Source: an uncultured Opitutales bacterium
GTDB lineage: Bacteria > Verrucomicrobiota > Verrucomicrobiia > Opitutales > Intestinicryptomonadaceae
NCBI GenBank assembly: GCA_944389315.1
Contig: CALXLX010000039.1
Coordinates: 1-56,407, forward strand
Length of the DNA stretch: 56,407 bases
Reading direction: 5' to 3'
Shown: in pieces, positions 7,938 to 18,291 of the stretch
Layout of the letters: each line of letters opens with the position of its first letter
Numbering within the stretch: the stretch's first letter is position 1
Made by a program: the position numbers and the translations under genes
Notes under the pieces: model-generated
Told to the model about the DNA's origin: nothing
The model's input: the letters and a program-made list of their open reading frames with translations, nothing else
Databases searched by the model: none

Positions 7938-9647
7938 TCAGAGGCTTTCGGTAGCGGAACCTGTCACGCTGTCTTCAAGCTCCTCGTCGGATTCCGTCAT
8001 GAAATTTCCGCCTCCTTCGCGGGTCACGAGCAGGACTATCTCCTTCATGATTTTCTCCCTGTCCTTTGCGTATATGAATCTGTCGCTTCCGAGGTTCTTC
8101 TGCGCCCCTTCAATAAGCTCCCTCGGCGGGCGGCGCATCTGCAGCAGCTTGAGTATGTTCTTGTCCAGATTTGTGGAGTTGCCTATTTTAATGTCCATCT
8201 GCACAAGCCTCGTGAGCGCGAGCTGATGGTGCGGATCCTTGTCTACCGCGCTTTCAAGAAGCCTGTAGGCCAAAAACGTCGCGCCGAGATTGTCCAGCCT
8301 GCGCGCCGTTGCGATGAGGGTCTTCACGGGAACGGTGTTCTTCTTCATTATCTCCTGCAGTATGATCTCCGCCATGTTCGTATTGCCGGATGCGTAATAC
8401 GACACGGTGCGCAGGCAGTTTAGAACGTCGTCATAGCGCTTTGCCCACAGGGGTTTCTCGTACATTATCTCGTCGACAAATGCGGACGCCTTTTTGAAGT
8501 CTCCCATGGAGAGCATCGCCTCCAAATAGAGCAGGCAGAAGGGCGCTATGGGATAGTTGCGCTGCAAAGCAGTCTCGTATATGCGGCGCATGAGATCCAA
8601 ATTTCCCTCCACTGCGGCGAAATTGGCTATATAGATTAGTGACTTCGGGTCGTTGCGGTACTGCTCGAAAATGGATTCTATCTGTTTTGCGGCCTGCTCC
8701 TTCTCTCCGGATTTTGAGAGCAGCTTCAGATAGTCGACCTTCTGCTTCACCGAAAACGGATTTTCTATCGCGCGCAATACGGCATATTGGCGGGCGGTGT
8801 CGTAATCCTGCATGAGGTTGTAGAAACTCATGAGCAGAGAATAGATGCTCTCCTTGTCCTTTACCTTTGAGATGTTGTCCTTAAGCAGCTGAATGGCATC
8901 GTCTCTGAGCCCCTGCTCCCATAGATTCTTAGCCATGCGCACTACACCGGGGGAACTTTTGTCCAGCCCGTACTTTTTCATTATCTCGTTGGACTTAGAA
9001 TAACTGCCGTGCAATGCATATACGGTGGCGGTTGCCATTGCGAGGTTTAGGCGCGCCTCGTCGTTTTTAATGCCCATCTCCAGCAGCTTTGATGCCACAA
9101 CCACAAGCTTTTTGTCTTCCGCCTGCTCAAGGAGTATCTTCACGTACAAGACCACATATTCCGGATTCTCGCGGGCCTCGGGGAAACCTGAGTCGAGAGC
9201 CTGGATGGCATAGTCGTTCTGGCCGCGCAGAGAGTATATCCAGGCGAGCATCTTTTTCCCTTCGAGATTGTTCGGCGAGCGTCCCACTCCGGCGTGGAGA
9301 TTTTTTATTGCACCAAGCCCGTCTCCAGCCTCTATGAGCTCTTTGGCCTTTCTTATATTGTAGTCTCCGACCATCGCGTTGTGCTTTGCCCTGTTGAAGG
9401 GCATCACGACAGCCTTGTAGAATGTCATCTCGTCGTAGTCCTTGACGTAGCGGAACATTATAAATATAAACAGCGAAAGGGCAAGCCATGCAAGAATCAC
9501 CATTGAGGCTATCAGGACGCATATGCGTCCCCATCTAAATTTAAAGGCCCATGTTCCGTTTGGCTTCTTGTATCTGGTCGCAAATCCGAACAATGCCGAA
9601 TAGGATATCGCGCTCTTGTTCGGGAGGGGGGATTTTTTATTTTCCAT
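7938..9647 (-). CDS. Membrane-anchored TPR-repeat protein
   Basis: The 569-residue protein has one transmembrane helix at about residues 42-66, preceded by a basic 40-residue N-terminus. The positive-inside rule predicts that the rest is periplasmic. From about residue 95 it is a helical array with TPR-like A/G/Y spacing (for example ELIEAGDGLGAIKNLHAGVGRSPNN and MLAWIYSLRGQNDYAIQALDSGF). The C-terminal 30 residues are acidic and unstructured. No catalytic motif is visible. TPR arrays scaffold protein complexes, so a role in envelope assembly is plausible but unproven. No strong ribosome-binding site precedes the ATG. It is transcribed divergently from the neighbouring beta-barrel gene. Confidence 0.75.
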   Translation of the reverse strand: MENKKSPLPNKSAISYSALFGFATRYKKPNGTWAFKFRWGRICVLIASMVILAWLALSLFIFIMFRYVKDYDEMTFYKAVVMPFNRAKHNAMVGDYNIRKAKELIEAGDGLGAIKNLHAGVGRSPNNLEGKKMLAWIYSLRGQNDYAIQALDSGFPEARENPEYVVLYVKILLEQAEDKKLVVVASKLLEMGIKNDEARLNLAMATATVYALHGSYSKSNEIMKKYGLDKSSPGVVRMAKNLWEQGLRDDAIQLLKDNISKVKDKESIYSLLMSFYNLMQDYDTARQYAVLRAIENPFSVKQKVDYLKLLSKSGEKEQAAKQIESIFEQYRNDPKSLIYIANFAAVEGNLDLMRRIYETALQRNYPIAPFCLLYLEAMLSMGDFKKASAFVDEIMYEKPLWAKRYDDVLNCLRTVSYYASGNTNMAEIILQEIMKKNTVPVKTLIATARRLDNLGATFLAYRLLESAVDKDPHHQLALTRLVQMDIKIGNSTNLDKNILKLLQMRRPPRELIEGAQKNLGSDRFIYAKDREKIMKEIVLLVTREGGGNFMTESDEELEDSVTGSATESL

Positions 9648-9796
9648 CGTGCCGGGTGTATTTTATTGAAAGGGTATTAGTACCCTTGTATGAAATATTG
9701 TTTAGACCCCAAAATACAGTAAAAAGTTTAGTGTCTTCAAGAAATTTCTAATATGAAAACACATGTTTAATGGCATAAAATATTTCAAATATACTC

Positions 9797-9826
9797 TTGA
9801 CTTTTTTCGGTAGGGTGAAATATTTA
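9797..9826 (+). promoter_or_regulatory. Sigma-70-like promoter of the beta-barrel gene
   Basis: TTGACT (9797-9802) and TATTTA (9821-9826) are 18 bases apart in an AT-rich region. The predicted transcript start gives a leader of about 35 bases before the ATG, with AGGA seven bases upstream of the start. Confidence 0.6.
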
Positions 9827-9869
9827 AGACTATTAACAATTCCAATTTATTCAAACACAGGACTACAAA

Positions 9870-11012
9870 ATGAAAAAAATCTTAGCTTCTTTTGCGTTGC
9901 TTGCGGTTGCGGCCTCCTCTTATGCCGCTCCTCTGGTAACGATAGGCGACCAGCTTGACCTTTTCTTCAAGGGTGCTGTTATGGGCAGGTGGGATAGCAA
10001 TGTCCTTCTCTCCAGTGCGAACAAAAAAGACGACTATAGCGTGACTGTCCGTCTCGGCGTTGAGGCCGACTACGGCAGGAACAGCAAGTTCAAGGCAAAC
10101 ATCAAGTTCTATGAGGACATCAACCGTTATGTCAACTATACGAGCTTGAATTCCAACTTGGCAAACGTCTTCGCTACGGCTTCCTACACTGAGACGGTTT
10201 GGACCCTCACCACGAATTTCAGCTATCAACAGGTAAAGCAGAACACGAGCACCATTAACGCTCCCACGCTCGTTCGTCGTGACCTTTACAATGCCGGCTT
10301 CAATTTTGCGTATGACTTCACCGAGAAGATGTTCGGTGAGATTGGCGGCACCTGGTATGCGGAGCGTTTCCGTGATTACGAGATGACCTATTCCGACACG
10401 GACGTCTACTCCCTGCCTGTAAGCCTGCTTTATAAGGTTACCCCGAAGATCAGCGTAGGTCTCACCTATCAGCTCCGTTATTCCGACTTCAGCAACGGTG
10501 TCTCTAATGCGGCTCTCTATGGTACCGACCGTTGGGACAACTTCGGTGGCGTGACGGTTCGCGGCGAGATATTCGAGAAGCTCTCCACTGTCATCTATGC
10601 CGGTGTTATGAACCGCCAGATGAACAACGCCGACAGCTCCGATTTCACGGATTTCGCGTTCTCCGCGAGGTTTGACTATCGTGTAACCGAGAAGGTCACC
10701 GCCTTCGCTAAAGGTTATCGTGACTTCGGCAACGGTGCCCAGCGCCAGAGCTCCGTCAACACTGGTTGCGAAATCGGCGTAACATACGCTATGACCGAGA
10801 CCCTCAGCGCGGTTGCTTCTTTCGGCTATGTCAACACCAAGTACAAGCTCATAGATCGTGATGACGACGAAGTTTATCCGAGAGTTGGCATAAGCTACAA
10901 CCCCAACAAGTACATATCCTTGTCGGCCAACTACCGCTACCTGAACAATTCGTCTAACGTGTACGCGTACAATCAGCATCTGATTGACCTCACCTTCAAC
11001 GTAAGGTACTAA
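9870..11012 (+). CDS. Outer-membrane beta-barrel protein
   Basis: The 380-residue protein starts with a Sec signal peptide of about 19 residues (KKILASFALLAVAASSYA). The mature part is almost wholly amphipathic beta-strands rich in Tyr, Phe and Asn (KFKANIKFYEDINRY, ISVGLTYQLRYSDF, SVGISYNPN-type turns) and ends in the aromatic strand LIDLTFNVRY, the usual C-terminal signal of barrel proteins. This fits a porin-like or structural outer-membrane protein of 14-18 strands; substrate unknown. A good promoter, a ribosome-binding site and a strong terminator suggest an abundant single-gene product. ATC and ATA isoleucine codons are about equal here, unlike in rplB. Confidence 0.85.
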   Translation: MKKILASFALLAVAASSYAAPLVTIGDQLDLFFKGAVMGRWDSNVLLSSANKKDDYSVTVRLGVEADYGRNSKFKANIKFYEDINRYVNYTSLNSNLANVFATASYTETVWTLTTNFSYQQVKQNTSTINAPTLVRRDLYNAGFNFAYDFTEKMFGEIGGTWYAERFRDYEMTYSDTDVYSLPVSLLYKVTPKISVGLTYQLRYSDFSNGVSNAALYGTDRWDNFGGVTVRGEIFEKLSTVIYAGVMNRQMNNADSSDFTDFAFSARFDYRVTEKVTAFAKGYRDFGNGAQRQSSVNTGCEIGVTYAMTETLSAVASFGYVNTKYKLIDRDDDEVYPRVGISYNPNKYISLSANYRYLNNSSNVYAYNQHLIDLTFNVRY

Positions 11013-11038
11013 GAGCTATAATTTTAAAGCTTAAAAAA

Positions 11039-11072
11039 AGCGGATTGCCAAAACGGCAATCCGCTTTTTTTT
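11039..11072 (+). terminator. Terminator of the beta-barrel gene
   Basis: An 11-bp perfect stem (AGCGGATTGCC / GGCAATCCGCT) with a 5-base loop is followed by eight T residues, 27 bases past the stop. Confidence 0.92.
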
Positions 11073-11339
11073 GTGCTATTTTCTATTGGAGGAAAAGGGG
11101 GATTATTTCATTTCGGCCTTGCAAGAAGTTTGTTTATGAACGCCATGTGGCGCCAAGAGTGCTGCCAATTCTCTTCTATGGCTTAAGTTTAATTTGTAAG
11201 AGTTGTTGTATTTGGGCTGCTTACGCACTCTTTTTAGGGTGCTGTGCAAGTTGCGTGAAATAAATTTAGCGGCAGTATGCGCAAAACGCCAAACTTTACG
11301 GCGCCTCAGAGTTATTTTTTTATGGGGCAATTTTTATAT
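11073..11339. other. Intergenic region between facing terminators
   Basis: The 267 bases between a plus-strand and a minus-strand terminator hold no gene I can support. A weak hairpin (GCACTC / GGGTGC) is present near 11226-11243. Confidence 0.5.
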
Positions 11340-11365
11340 AAAAAAAGCGGGGTTGCCCCGCTTTT
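11340..11365 (-). terminator. Terminator of the DUF1805 gene
   Basis: On the minus strand an AAGCGGGG / CCCCGCTT stem with a 3-base loop is followed by seven T residues, just after the stop of the DUF1805 gene. Confidence 0.85.
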
Positions 11366-11376
11366 CTCCGTTAGAT

Positions 11377-11643
11377 TTACGATAGGAGCTCGAGGGCTTC
11401 TTTGCCCGACATGCCGATTTTCACCCCGAGGCGTTCCGCCGCAGAGGAAAGGGCGATAACTGAGGCCTTTAGCATATCGTCGAAGCTTTTTACCCCGCTG
11501 ACTATAGCGCAGGCGTGCCCGAGCTTTTCCGCCGTGGACGGATTTATGTATCCGCACGCCAGAAAGCCCTTCCCGCCCTTTAACAATAGGAGATTTGCCC
11601 CGTATAAATCTATTTTAAATTCCTCTATGTCTTTCTTGTCCAT
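11377..11643 (-). CDS. DUF1805 family protein
   Basis: This 88-residue protein matches the small DUF1805 (YunC-like) family. Shared blocks are the N-terminal YGANLLLLKGGKGFLACGYI strand region, then AEKLGHACAIVSGVKSFDDML, and the terminal GMSGKEAL. The family has a solved compact fold but no firmly established function. There is no signal peptide or membrane segment, so it should be cytoplasmic. It stands alone, about 290 bases from the neighbouring MFS gene and with its own terminator. The ribosome-binding site before the ATG is weak. Confidence 0.8.
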   Translation of the reverse strand: MDKKDIEEFKIDLYGANLLLLKGGKGFLACGYINPSTAEKLGHACAIVSGVKSFDDMLKASVIALSSAAERLGVKIGMSGKEALELLS

Positions 11644-11931
11644 ATTTGTCGTGTTGTGATTGATGTTCTTTCTTGCAAAGAAGTATCGGCTAGTTGAGGC
11701 ATATTACAATAAAATTCTCTTCAAGGCGGCGGTGAGCGGGGCTTTTGCTGCTTGAATTTGCGTATTGCGCGGCGGGACGCCGCTGCAATATCTCAACTTT
11801 CATGCCTAATAGGCGGCATAGCCCGGTTGGAGACTGATGTTAAGGCGGTATAGGGAGAAATCCCCTCCGCGTCGGGGCGCGCCTATGCTGCTGTTTTTGG
11901 CCTGGCCGCAAGCAAAGGGAAAAAGCATTTT

Positions 11932-13161
11932 TTAATCTTTGTTGCCTTCTTTGGGAATAGTCAGGGCAAAGGCCGAATTTGCCAGCGCCATGATTGCGGC
12001 AAAGCTAAATAGCCATTCCACGCCCCATCGCGCCCATACCCAGCCCCCTATCGGTGCGCAGAGTATGGAGATAAGATGGTTTATAGATATGCCGGAAGTC
12101 AGCGTGCTTGTGAGTTCCTCCTTGGTCGAGGCTATTCTGCCGGCATAGATGTTAGTGGCCATGCTGGTCGTGCTCATGAGGTTGTCCAGAATGTAGTTTA
12201 CGCATAGCACCCATACGGCTATGTGGTGGGGGAACATCTTGCCGGCGTATCCGTACATGAGGCATACGAAGAACAAAATTACGGTGTCGTATATCATTAT
12301 GTTGCGGTATCCGAATCTGTCGGTAATTTTGCCTATGAGGGGGCTCCCGAATACGTTGACAAGCGCGCTTATGGACAGGAGAGTCGCTATTTTAGCGGTG
12401 TCGAATCCGTACTCTACTATCAGCAGATAGGGGCCGAAGGTCAGAAATATCTGCTTTCTTGCCCCGTAGAACAACTCCAATATGTAGAATCTTGAAAACT
12501 TCCTTCCGAAATAGAGCTTGGGCTTTCTGCTCTGCTCGTTGGGCGCATATGCAGTGAAGGTGGATATAAGCGAAAGCGCAAGCAAAAGCACAATGATAGC
12601 CCAGACGAAGTTGTATGCCGTGCGCGAATCCGAAAGCCCGAAATGCCCGCAGAGCCAAAATACAATGGCAACTACGAATCCGCCGGAGACGGTTCCCGCG
12701 TTCATGCAGGAGGTCATGAACCCAAGAGAGGTGCCGGCTTTCCCGCGTTTTGCCACGCGCATGGCAATGGCGCTTCTTACCGGCATTACGATATGTTCCC
12801 CCGCGCTGAAAAACATTATAAAGGCGGTCACGGCAAGCGTGCCTACGTTTGTAAACATGAGGCAGGCGGCCGCCATAGAGACGAGAATCCCAAGCCTCAT
12901 TATGCGCCAGTCGCTCATCTTGCTCACCAATGCGAGAATGAACACGAGCATTAGGCCGGGAAGCTCCCTGAAAAACTCTATCCAACCGCGCCCGTATCCG
13001 CCTATGGAATGTATGTCCGCAAGAAAGTTATTCAGGGCCGCAGCAAAACAGCCGACTCCTATCCCCCAGAGAATAATGCTGGCAAAGAAAGCCCCCGCTC
13101 CGGATTCTGGAAGGAATGCCTCTCCGAATCTCTTTGGAAATGCCCGAACCTTAAATTTCAT
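11932..13161 (-). CDS. Major facilitator superfamily transporter
   Basis: This inner-membrane permease of 409 residues has about 12 hydrophobic segments. The cytoplasmic loop between segments 2 and 3 carries SKMSDWRIMRLG, and the equivalent loop in the second half has GKITDRFGYRNIM, a clear MFS D-R-x-G-type motif. The start at 13161 is chosen because the frame upstream to 13350 is basic and non-hydrophobic, while MKFKVRAFPKRFGEAF leads straight into the first helix. The substrate cannot be told from sequence, and no metabolic neighbour gives a clue. Confidence 0.8.
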   Translation of the reverse strand: MKFKVRAFPKRFGEAFLPESGAGAFFASIILWGIGVGCFAAALNNFLADIHSIGGYGRGWIEFFRELPGLMLVFILALVSKMSDWRIMRLGILVSMAAACLMFTNVGTLAVTAFIMFFSAGEHIVMPVRSAIAMRVAKRGKAGTSLGFMTSCMNAGTVSGGFVVAIVFWLCGHFGLSDSRTAYNFVWAIIVLLLALSLISTFTAYAPNEQSRKPKLYFGRKFSRFYILELFYGARKQIFLTFGPYLLIVEYGFDTAKIATLLSISALVNVFGSPLIGKITDRFGYRNIMIYDTVILFFVCLMYGYAGKMFPHHIAVWVLCVNYILDNLMSTTSMATNIYAGRIASTKEELTSTLTSGISINHLISILCAPIGGWVWARWGVEWLFSFAAIMALANSAFALTIPKEGNKD

Positions 13162-13582
13162 AAGGGTACGGTTATCCTTCAAATGCAAGTGTGTGTAAAG
13201 CCTTTTAAGAGGCCGTCTTAATATAAGGCGCCAAGAGCCTATTGGCTTTGGGCGGGGCATGTGAGCCAAAAAACGCTGCGTAAATATGCAAATAATCGCG
13301 CAGAAGAAGGGTGTTGCGCGGGCTTTTGCCGTCGAGAGGCGCTTTACCAAGCCTTTTTTAATTTCCCATGGAAAATTTTTCTTCGCTGCGAAGGGGCAAT
13401 ATGCCTCTTTATTAGGCGGATAAATCTGGCTGCGCGTGCAGGCTCTAAAAGCAATGTTTCAGCCACTGTCCGGGGAGATAAAACGTAAAAATAAATGGAG
13501 CCAGGTTCCGCAAAAGAGGGTGCCGCAAGGCTTATGCCCACCCCGGAAGAAGCCTCCCCGCCTTTGCGGTTATTGCGGGCGA
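13162..13582. other. Intergenic region between two minus-strand transporter genes
   Basis: This 421-base stretch holds only shadow frames. I see no RNA gene or clear terminator. It must contain the MFS promoter on the minus strand, but no clear boxes stand out. Confidence 0.5.
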
Positions 13583-14725
13583 CTAATGCTTTCCCGCCCT
13601 GACGAATAGATATGCGCCGAGTCCCTGGAACATCAGGTTCGGCAGCCATATTAACAAGTCCGGGCGCAGGCTCGGGAATTTCTCCAGCCACGATATCAAC
13701 ACAATCAGCATGTAATACCCCATGGCCAGGGCCAACGCTATGGCCAGATTTGCCAGCGTCTCCGTCCTTGAGGCCTTTATCCCCAGCGGTATGGCAAGCA
13801 CAACCATCGAGAATATGCTGAATGCCATCGCAAAATTCTTCTGTATGTGCGTTTGCACCTTCATCCTGTCTCTGCGCGCCTGCTCTGGGGTTGTGAGCTC
13901 CGGCGGGAATCTGTGCCAGGTATCCCGCGCGGCCATAAGCTCCCCGTAGGTCATAAGCGAGAGCTTGTACTTGTTCATCTCAAGGGACCCCATAATCTTG
14001 CTTAAGGGCAGTATTATCGGCAGCTCCTCAAATCTGGCCACGGGCACGGGCTTTCTGAGATTCTCGGGGTCTTCGCTGCGCATGATGTCCGCCGAGGCGT
14101 TTTTCATGGTCAGCAGTATCTCTTCGGTGTCTTTGTTGTATGTGATTGTCGCGCGCTCGGCCCGGCTGGCCCTGACTATCTTGCCGTTTTTTACCTCCCA
14201 GATTCTAAATCCCAAGAGTTCCTTGCCGTTGGAGTCTTCCGCATAAATGACGAGCCCGGGGAAATCCCTTATGAAATTTCCAGGCTGTATGAATTGAAGC
14301 GGATCGTTTCTTATGAGATTTCTAAGAAGGCTTTTGTATGTGTAGTCCGCAACGGGCGCGTAGTAGAAATTTATTCCCACGGAAAATATGGAGGCTACTA
14401 TGGCTATGAAGAACACGGGCGCGGCCATGCTGTAGACAGACTTTCCCGCCGCTTTTATCGCGGTTACTTCGTTCTGGGCTGACATCCTCCCGAATACGAG
14501 CAGTATTCCCGTGAGCATTCCGAGCGGAAGCGCATAGGGTATCACGCTGGGTATGAGCAGCGCTATGATGTAGATGAAGAACTCCATGCTGACCCTGCCC
14601 GCGGCAAGATCCCCCATGACCTCCTTCATAACATTGCCCACTACCAGGACGAACACAAAGAGCCCCACCGTCATCAACGATGCGGCCAGCACCTGCCTGA
14701 AAATATATCTGTTGAGTATGCCCAT
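13583..14725 (-). CDS. LptF/LptG family lipopolysaccharide export permease
   Basis: The 380-residue protein is an inner-membrane permease of the YjgP/YjgQ family, which with LptB drives LPS from the inner membrane to the periplasmic bridge. It has the family layout: two N-terminal helices (GILNRYIFRQVLAASLMTVGLFVF and FFIYIIALLIPSVIPYALPLGML), a cytoplasmic AQNEVTAIKAAG block, a long periplasmic beta-jellyroll region (about residues 125-270) and three or four C-terminal helices. The start at 14725 gives the usual GILNRYIFRQ beginning; a TTG five codons upstream is possible. Whether it is LptF or LptG cannot be decided. No partner gene is adjacent. Confidence 0.85.
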   Translation of the reverse strand: MGILNRYIFRQVLAASLMTVGLFVFVLVVGNVMKEVMGDLAAGRVSMEFFIYIIALLIPSVIPYALPLGMLTGILLVFGRMSAQNEVTAIKAAGKSVYSMAAPVFFIAIVASIFSVGINFYYAPVADYTYKSLLRNLIRNDPLQFIQPGNFIRDFPGLVIYAEDSNGKELLGFRIWEVKNGKIVRASRAERATITYNKDTEEILLTMKNASADIMRSEDPENLRKPVPVARFEELPIILPLSKIMGSLEMNKYKLSLMTYGELMAARDTWHRFPPELTTPEQARRDRMKVQTHIQKNFAMAFSIFSMVVLAIPLGIKASRTETLANLAIALALAMGYYMLIVLISWLEKFPSLRPDLLIWLPNLMFQGLGAYLFVRAGKH

Positions 14726-15081
14726 TAAAAAACACAGCAATAAAAACGACGCTTCCGCCTTTAGGCAATTATAAAAACTTTTCGAATTTTACGGCGACGG
14801 AAAAATAGCCGTACAAAATGCCGTATTTTTGGTTTTTGCGCTTTTGTTGGCACGCGGCGCGCTTTGCGGCGCATTGAGGGCCGTTTTTAGGAGTAGGAAG
14901 CCTTCATGCCCATCGGATGCGGATATTTTTTTCCGCCAACGGGCATGGATTGCTCCGTTTTCGCGTTAAATAAGTGCGGATTTTCTGCGCGATATGCAGG
15001 TTTTGCGTTTTTTTTAAGAGCTTGTTTTTTTTCAGCAGGTTCTGCAAAATAGGCGAATTCTTTTTTTAACATACACCGTTT
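14726..15081. other. Divergent intergenic region, lptF/G-like gene and glgP
   Basis: These 356 bases separate divergent genes and must contain both promoters. Several T-runs are present near 15008-15070. I find no confident promoter boxes and no RNA gene. Confidence 0.5.
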
Positions 15082-17574
15082 ATGAAGAAGAAAACCCCTA
15101 TAAAGAAAATAGAAAATTGCGAATTCTACACCGAGGCCACCGCCGAGAAGATGAAGGAGCATATTATCTGGCATCTGGGCAGATCTCTTGCGCGCGACGA
15201 GCGCACCGCGACAAAGCGCGACTGGTGGATGGCCACGGCACTCGCCATACGCGACCGCATAATGAACCGTTTCCTAAAGACTATGGAAACCCAGCACGGC
15301 CGCGATGTGCGCAGGGTGTACTATTTGTCTCTCGAGTATCTGATGGGGCGTCTTACGGAGGACACTCTCAACAACGCAAACCTGATGAAGCCCACAAAGG
15401 AGGCTCTCTCCCAGCTCGGGTTGAATTTTGACGAGCTGATGGACGAGGAGGTCGACATGGGCCTCGGCAACGGCGGTTTGGGCAGGCTGGCGTCCTGCTT
15501 TATGGATTCTTTGGCCACGCTAGACTACCCCGCGGTAGGCTACGGCATAAGGTACGAGTTCGGGCTTTTCACGCAGAGTTTCGAGAACGGCAGGCAGGTG
15601 GAGAATCCCGACAACTGGCTTAAGTACGGTTGCCCGTGGGAGTTTGTGCGCCCGGAGTTTACGATAAAGCTCGGCATAGGCGGCCATGTGGAGAACGTGG
15701 TAAATTCCAGGGGAGACTGGTCTCCGAAGTGGATTCCCGCGAGGGAGTTTTTGGGAGTTCCGTGGGATGTTCCGATAGTCGGATACACCGCCGAGACGGT
15801 CAACTTCCTGCGCCTGTGGGAATCAAAGGCCAATAACGAGCTTGATTTGGACGCCTTCAACGAGGGCGGCTACACCCAGGCCGTCCACGAGAAGGCCATG
15901 AGCGAGACCGTCTCAAAGGTTCTCTATCCCAACGACAAGACCGAGAACGGCAAGGCGCTGCGCCTTATGCAGCAGTACTTCTTTGTGTCGTGCTCCCTGC
16001 AGGACATAATACGCCGCTATTTCGACGAGCATTCCGACTGGAGCCAGTTTACGGATAAGACCGTCATACAGCTCAACGACACCCATCCGGCGATAGCCAT
16101 ACCCGAGCTTATGCGCCTGCTTGTGGACGTGCACGGAATGGATTGGGATAACGCCTGGGGCATAGTCACAAAATGCTTTGCCTACACAAACCACACGCTT
16201 CTGCCCGAGGCTTTGGAGAAGTGGTCAGTGGATATAATGGGCGCTCTGCTGCCCAGGCATATGCAGATAATTTACGAGATAAACCGCCGCTGGCTGGATT
16301 ATGTCGAGAGCGTATATCCTGGCAACGACAGCAAGAAGAAATGCCTTTCCATAATAGAGGAGGGCAGCCCGAAGATGGTGCGCATGGCGTATTTGTCTGT
16401 TGTGGGCTCCTTCAGCGTAAACGGTGTGGCGGCGCTGCACTCGGAGCTTCTCAAGGAGAGCGTCCTGCGCGACTTCGCCGAGATCAGCCCGGAGAAATTC
16501 AACAATAAGACAAACGGCATAACCCCGCGCAGGTGGCTTAGAACCGCCAACGAGGGCCTCTCAAACCTCATAGACGAGACTCTCGGCACCCAGAAATGGA
16601 CGATGGACCTCGACTTGCTCAAGGGGCTTGAAAAATTCGCCTCAGATAAATCCTTCCAGGCAAAGTACGACGCCGTCAAGAGGGACAACAAGGTGCGCCT
16701 GTCCAACATTATAATGCGCACCTGCGGGGTAGCCCTCGATCCTGACGCGATGTTCGACGTCCAGATAAAGCGCCTGCACGAGTACAAGCGCCAGCATCTG
16801 AATTTGCTGAACATACTTACCATATACAGGCAGCTGCTGCATAATCCAGATATGGACGTTCCCAAGCGCGTATTCATATTCGGCGCGAAGGCCGCTCCCG
16901 GGTACGATATCGCAAAGAACATCATCTGGGCGATAAATACCGTTGCGGCAAAGATAAATTCCGACAAGCGTATACAGGACAAGCTCAAGGTTGTGTTTGT
17001 GCCCAATTACAGCGTATCCACGGCGATGAACATAATTCCGGCGGCCAACGTCTCGGAGCAGATTTCGACCGCCGGCAAGGAGGCGTCGGGCACGGGGAAC
17101 ATGAAACTTGCGTTAAACGGCGCGATAACGGTGGGCACGCTCGACGGGGCGAATGTGGAAATTGCCGAGGAAGTCGGCATGGAAAATCTGTTCATATTCG
17201 GCCTGACGGTGGACCAGGTCCAGGAGATGAAGTCCTTTGGGTACAATCCGTGGTCTTTCTACAACTCCAATGCCGATTTGAAGGCCGCTTTGGATTGGCT
17301 GGTGTCGGATTATTTCATGCCGTCGAATCCGGAGGCGTTCATGCCGCTTAGGAAGTCTGTTCTGGATTGGGGAGATCCGTTCATGGTTTGCGCGGACTAC
17401 CAGTCTTATGTGGACACCCATGTGCAGGTTGCCAAAGCGTACCAGGACAAGGCCCGCTGGAGCAAAATGGCCATTCTAAACACCGCCAGAATGGGCAAGT
17501 TCTCCTCAGACAGAACCATAACCGAGTACGCCGAGCAAATCTGGCATCTTAAGAAAATCTATCCTCCGAGGTAG
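15082..17574 (+). CDS. glgP: Glycogen/maltodextrin phosphorylase
   Basis: The 830-residue GT35 enzyme releases glucose 1-phosphate from alpha-1,4-glucans using phosphate and pyridoxal phosphate. Characteristic blocks are [11 protein letters not shown] near residue 88, [19 protein letters not shown] near 130, [15 protein letters not shown] [14 protein letters not shown] near 560 and the cofactor site [15 protein letters not shown] with Lys675. Length matches the bacterial and animal enzymes. The start is the ATG at 15082; no clear ribosome-binding site precedes it. It is a single-gene unit with its own terminator and no other glycogen gene beside it. Confidence 0.95.
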   Translation: MKKKTPIKKIENCEFYTEATAEKMKEHIIWHLGRSLARDERTATKRDWWMATALAIRDRIMNRFLKTMETQHGRDVRRVYYLSLEYLMGRLTEDTLNNANLMKPTKEALSQLGLNFDELMDEEVDMGLGNGGLGRLASCFMDSLATLDYPAVGYGIRYEFGLFTQSFENGRQVENPDNWLKYGCPWEFVRPEFTIKLGIGGHVENVVNSRGDWSPKWIPAREFLGVPWDVPIVGYTAETVNFLRLWESKANNELDLDAFNEGGYTQAVHEKAMSETVSKVLYPNDKTENGKALRLMQQYFFVSCSLQDIIRRYFDEHSDWSQFTDKTVIQLNDTHPAIAIPELMRLLVDVHGMDWDNAWGIVTKCFAYTNHTLLPEALEKWSVDIMGALLPRHMQIIYEINRRWLDYVESVYPGNDSKKKCLSIIEEGSPKMVRMAYLSVVGSFSVNGVAALHSELLKESVLRDFAEISPEKFNNKTNGITPRRWLRTANEGLSNLIDETLGTQKWTMDLDLLKGLEKFASDKSFQAKYDAVKRDNKVRLSNIIMRTCGVALDPDAMFDVQIKRLHEYKRQHLNLLNILTIYRQLLHNPDMDVPKRVFIFGAKAAPGYDIAKNIIWAINTVAAKINSDKRIQDKLKVVFVPNYSVSTAMNIIPAANVSEQISTAGKEASGTGNMKLALNGAITVGTLDGANVEIAEEVGMENLFIFGLTVDQVQEMKSFGYNPWSFYNSNADLKAALDWLVSDYFMPSNPEAFMPLRKSVLDWGDPFMVCADYQSYVDTHVQVAKAYQDKARWSKMAILNTARMGKFSSDRTITEYAEQIWHLKKIYPPR

Positions 17575-17606
17575 TTTTTAGGCGGCTTAGGCGGACTTCT
17601 TTATAT

Positions 17607-17644
17607 GCGCCGGGGCGGAAGCGTCTGCCCGGCGCGTTTTTTTT
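17607..17644 (+). terminator. Terminator of glgP
   Basis: An 8-bp stem (GCGCCGGG / CCCGGCGC) with a 12-base loop is followed by about eight T residues, 32 bases after the glgP stop. Confidence 0.85.
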
Positions 17645-17857
17645 GACAGCTTTGCCCGTGCCGTGTTTTTTGCGGTGGGGGGAAACTGCATTCATTTCAA
17701 AGGGCATAGAAGGGCATTATTTTGCATGGGGAATTCTCCCGCATGTGGCAATCCGCCAGAGGGGGTGCCCGTATGTGCCTCAGGGCGCTTTCGGGGCTAA
17801 AAAAGATAAAAAAACTCTTGCTCTCAATAGGGCAAAATAAAGAATGAATTTCCAATT

Positions 17858-18157
17858 ATGTCTAAGACGGATAAGATAGATATAGACTATGTAGCGCGCC
17901 TCGCGCGCATAGAGCTTACGGAGGCTGAGAAACAAACGTATTCGGCGCAGCTGAACCAGATTCTCGGGTATTTCGACAAACTGTCGAAAGTCGATGTATC
18001 GGGCGTCGAGGCGAGCGCGCATGCGCATGCAATGTACAACGTCTGGCGCGAGGGCGACCAGCCCGCACAGCCCATGAGCGTGGAGAAGGCCCTTATGAAC
18101 GCTCCCGCAAAGCGCTTAAACCAGATTGTCGTGCCCAAGGTTGTCGACGAGGCGTAG
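17858..18157 (+). CDS. gatC: Asp/Glu-tRNA amidotransferase subunit C
   Basis: The 99-residue protein is the small subunit that joins GatA and GatB in the amidotransferase converting Glu-tRNA(Gln) or Asp-tRNA(Asn) to the amidated form. It has the family N-terminus DYVARLARIELTEAE, the QLNQILGYFDKLSKVD helix, and the extended tail that wraps between A and B. Length is typical. gatA follows after 134 bases and then gatB, so all three subunits are encoded together. Confidence 0.93.
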   Translation: MSKTDKIDIDYVARLARIELTEAEKQTYSAQLNQILGYFDKLSKVDVSGVEASAHAHAMYNVWREGDQPAQPMSVEKALMNAPAKRLNQIVVPKVVDEA

Positions 18158-18291
18158 GCCTCATTAAGGCGGGGCCGCTGCGCTTATGCCTGCAAGTAGG
18201 CCTGATGCGCGCCCACGCAGCCGTGCGATATGCCTTTCGGACGGGGAAAATAGCACCAAAGATAAAAACGAAAAAGATTTTTAACACAAAT

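Noticed and set aside
7776..8423. A 215-codon plus-strand frame
   Set aside because: It overlaps the C-terminal half of the TPR gene in antisense and shows no domain.
9882..10979. A 365-codon minus-strand frame under the beta-barrel gene
   Set aside because: The plus-strand frame has a signal peptide, barrel strands, promoter and terminator; the antisense frame has none of these.
13344..13691. A 115-codon minus-strand frame between the MFS and LptF/G-like genes
   Set aside because: It overlaps the end of the LptF/G-like gene and is low-complexity, with no start signal.
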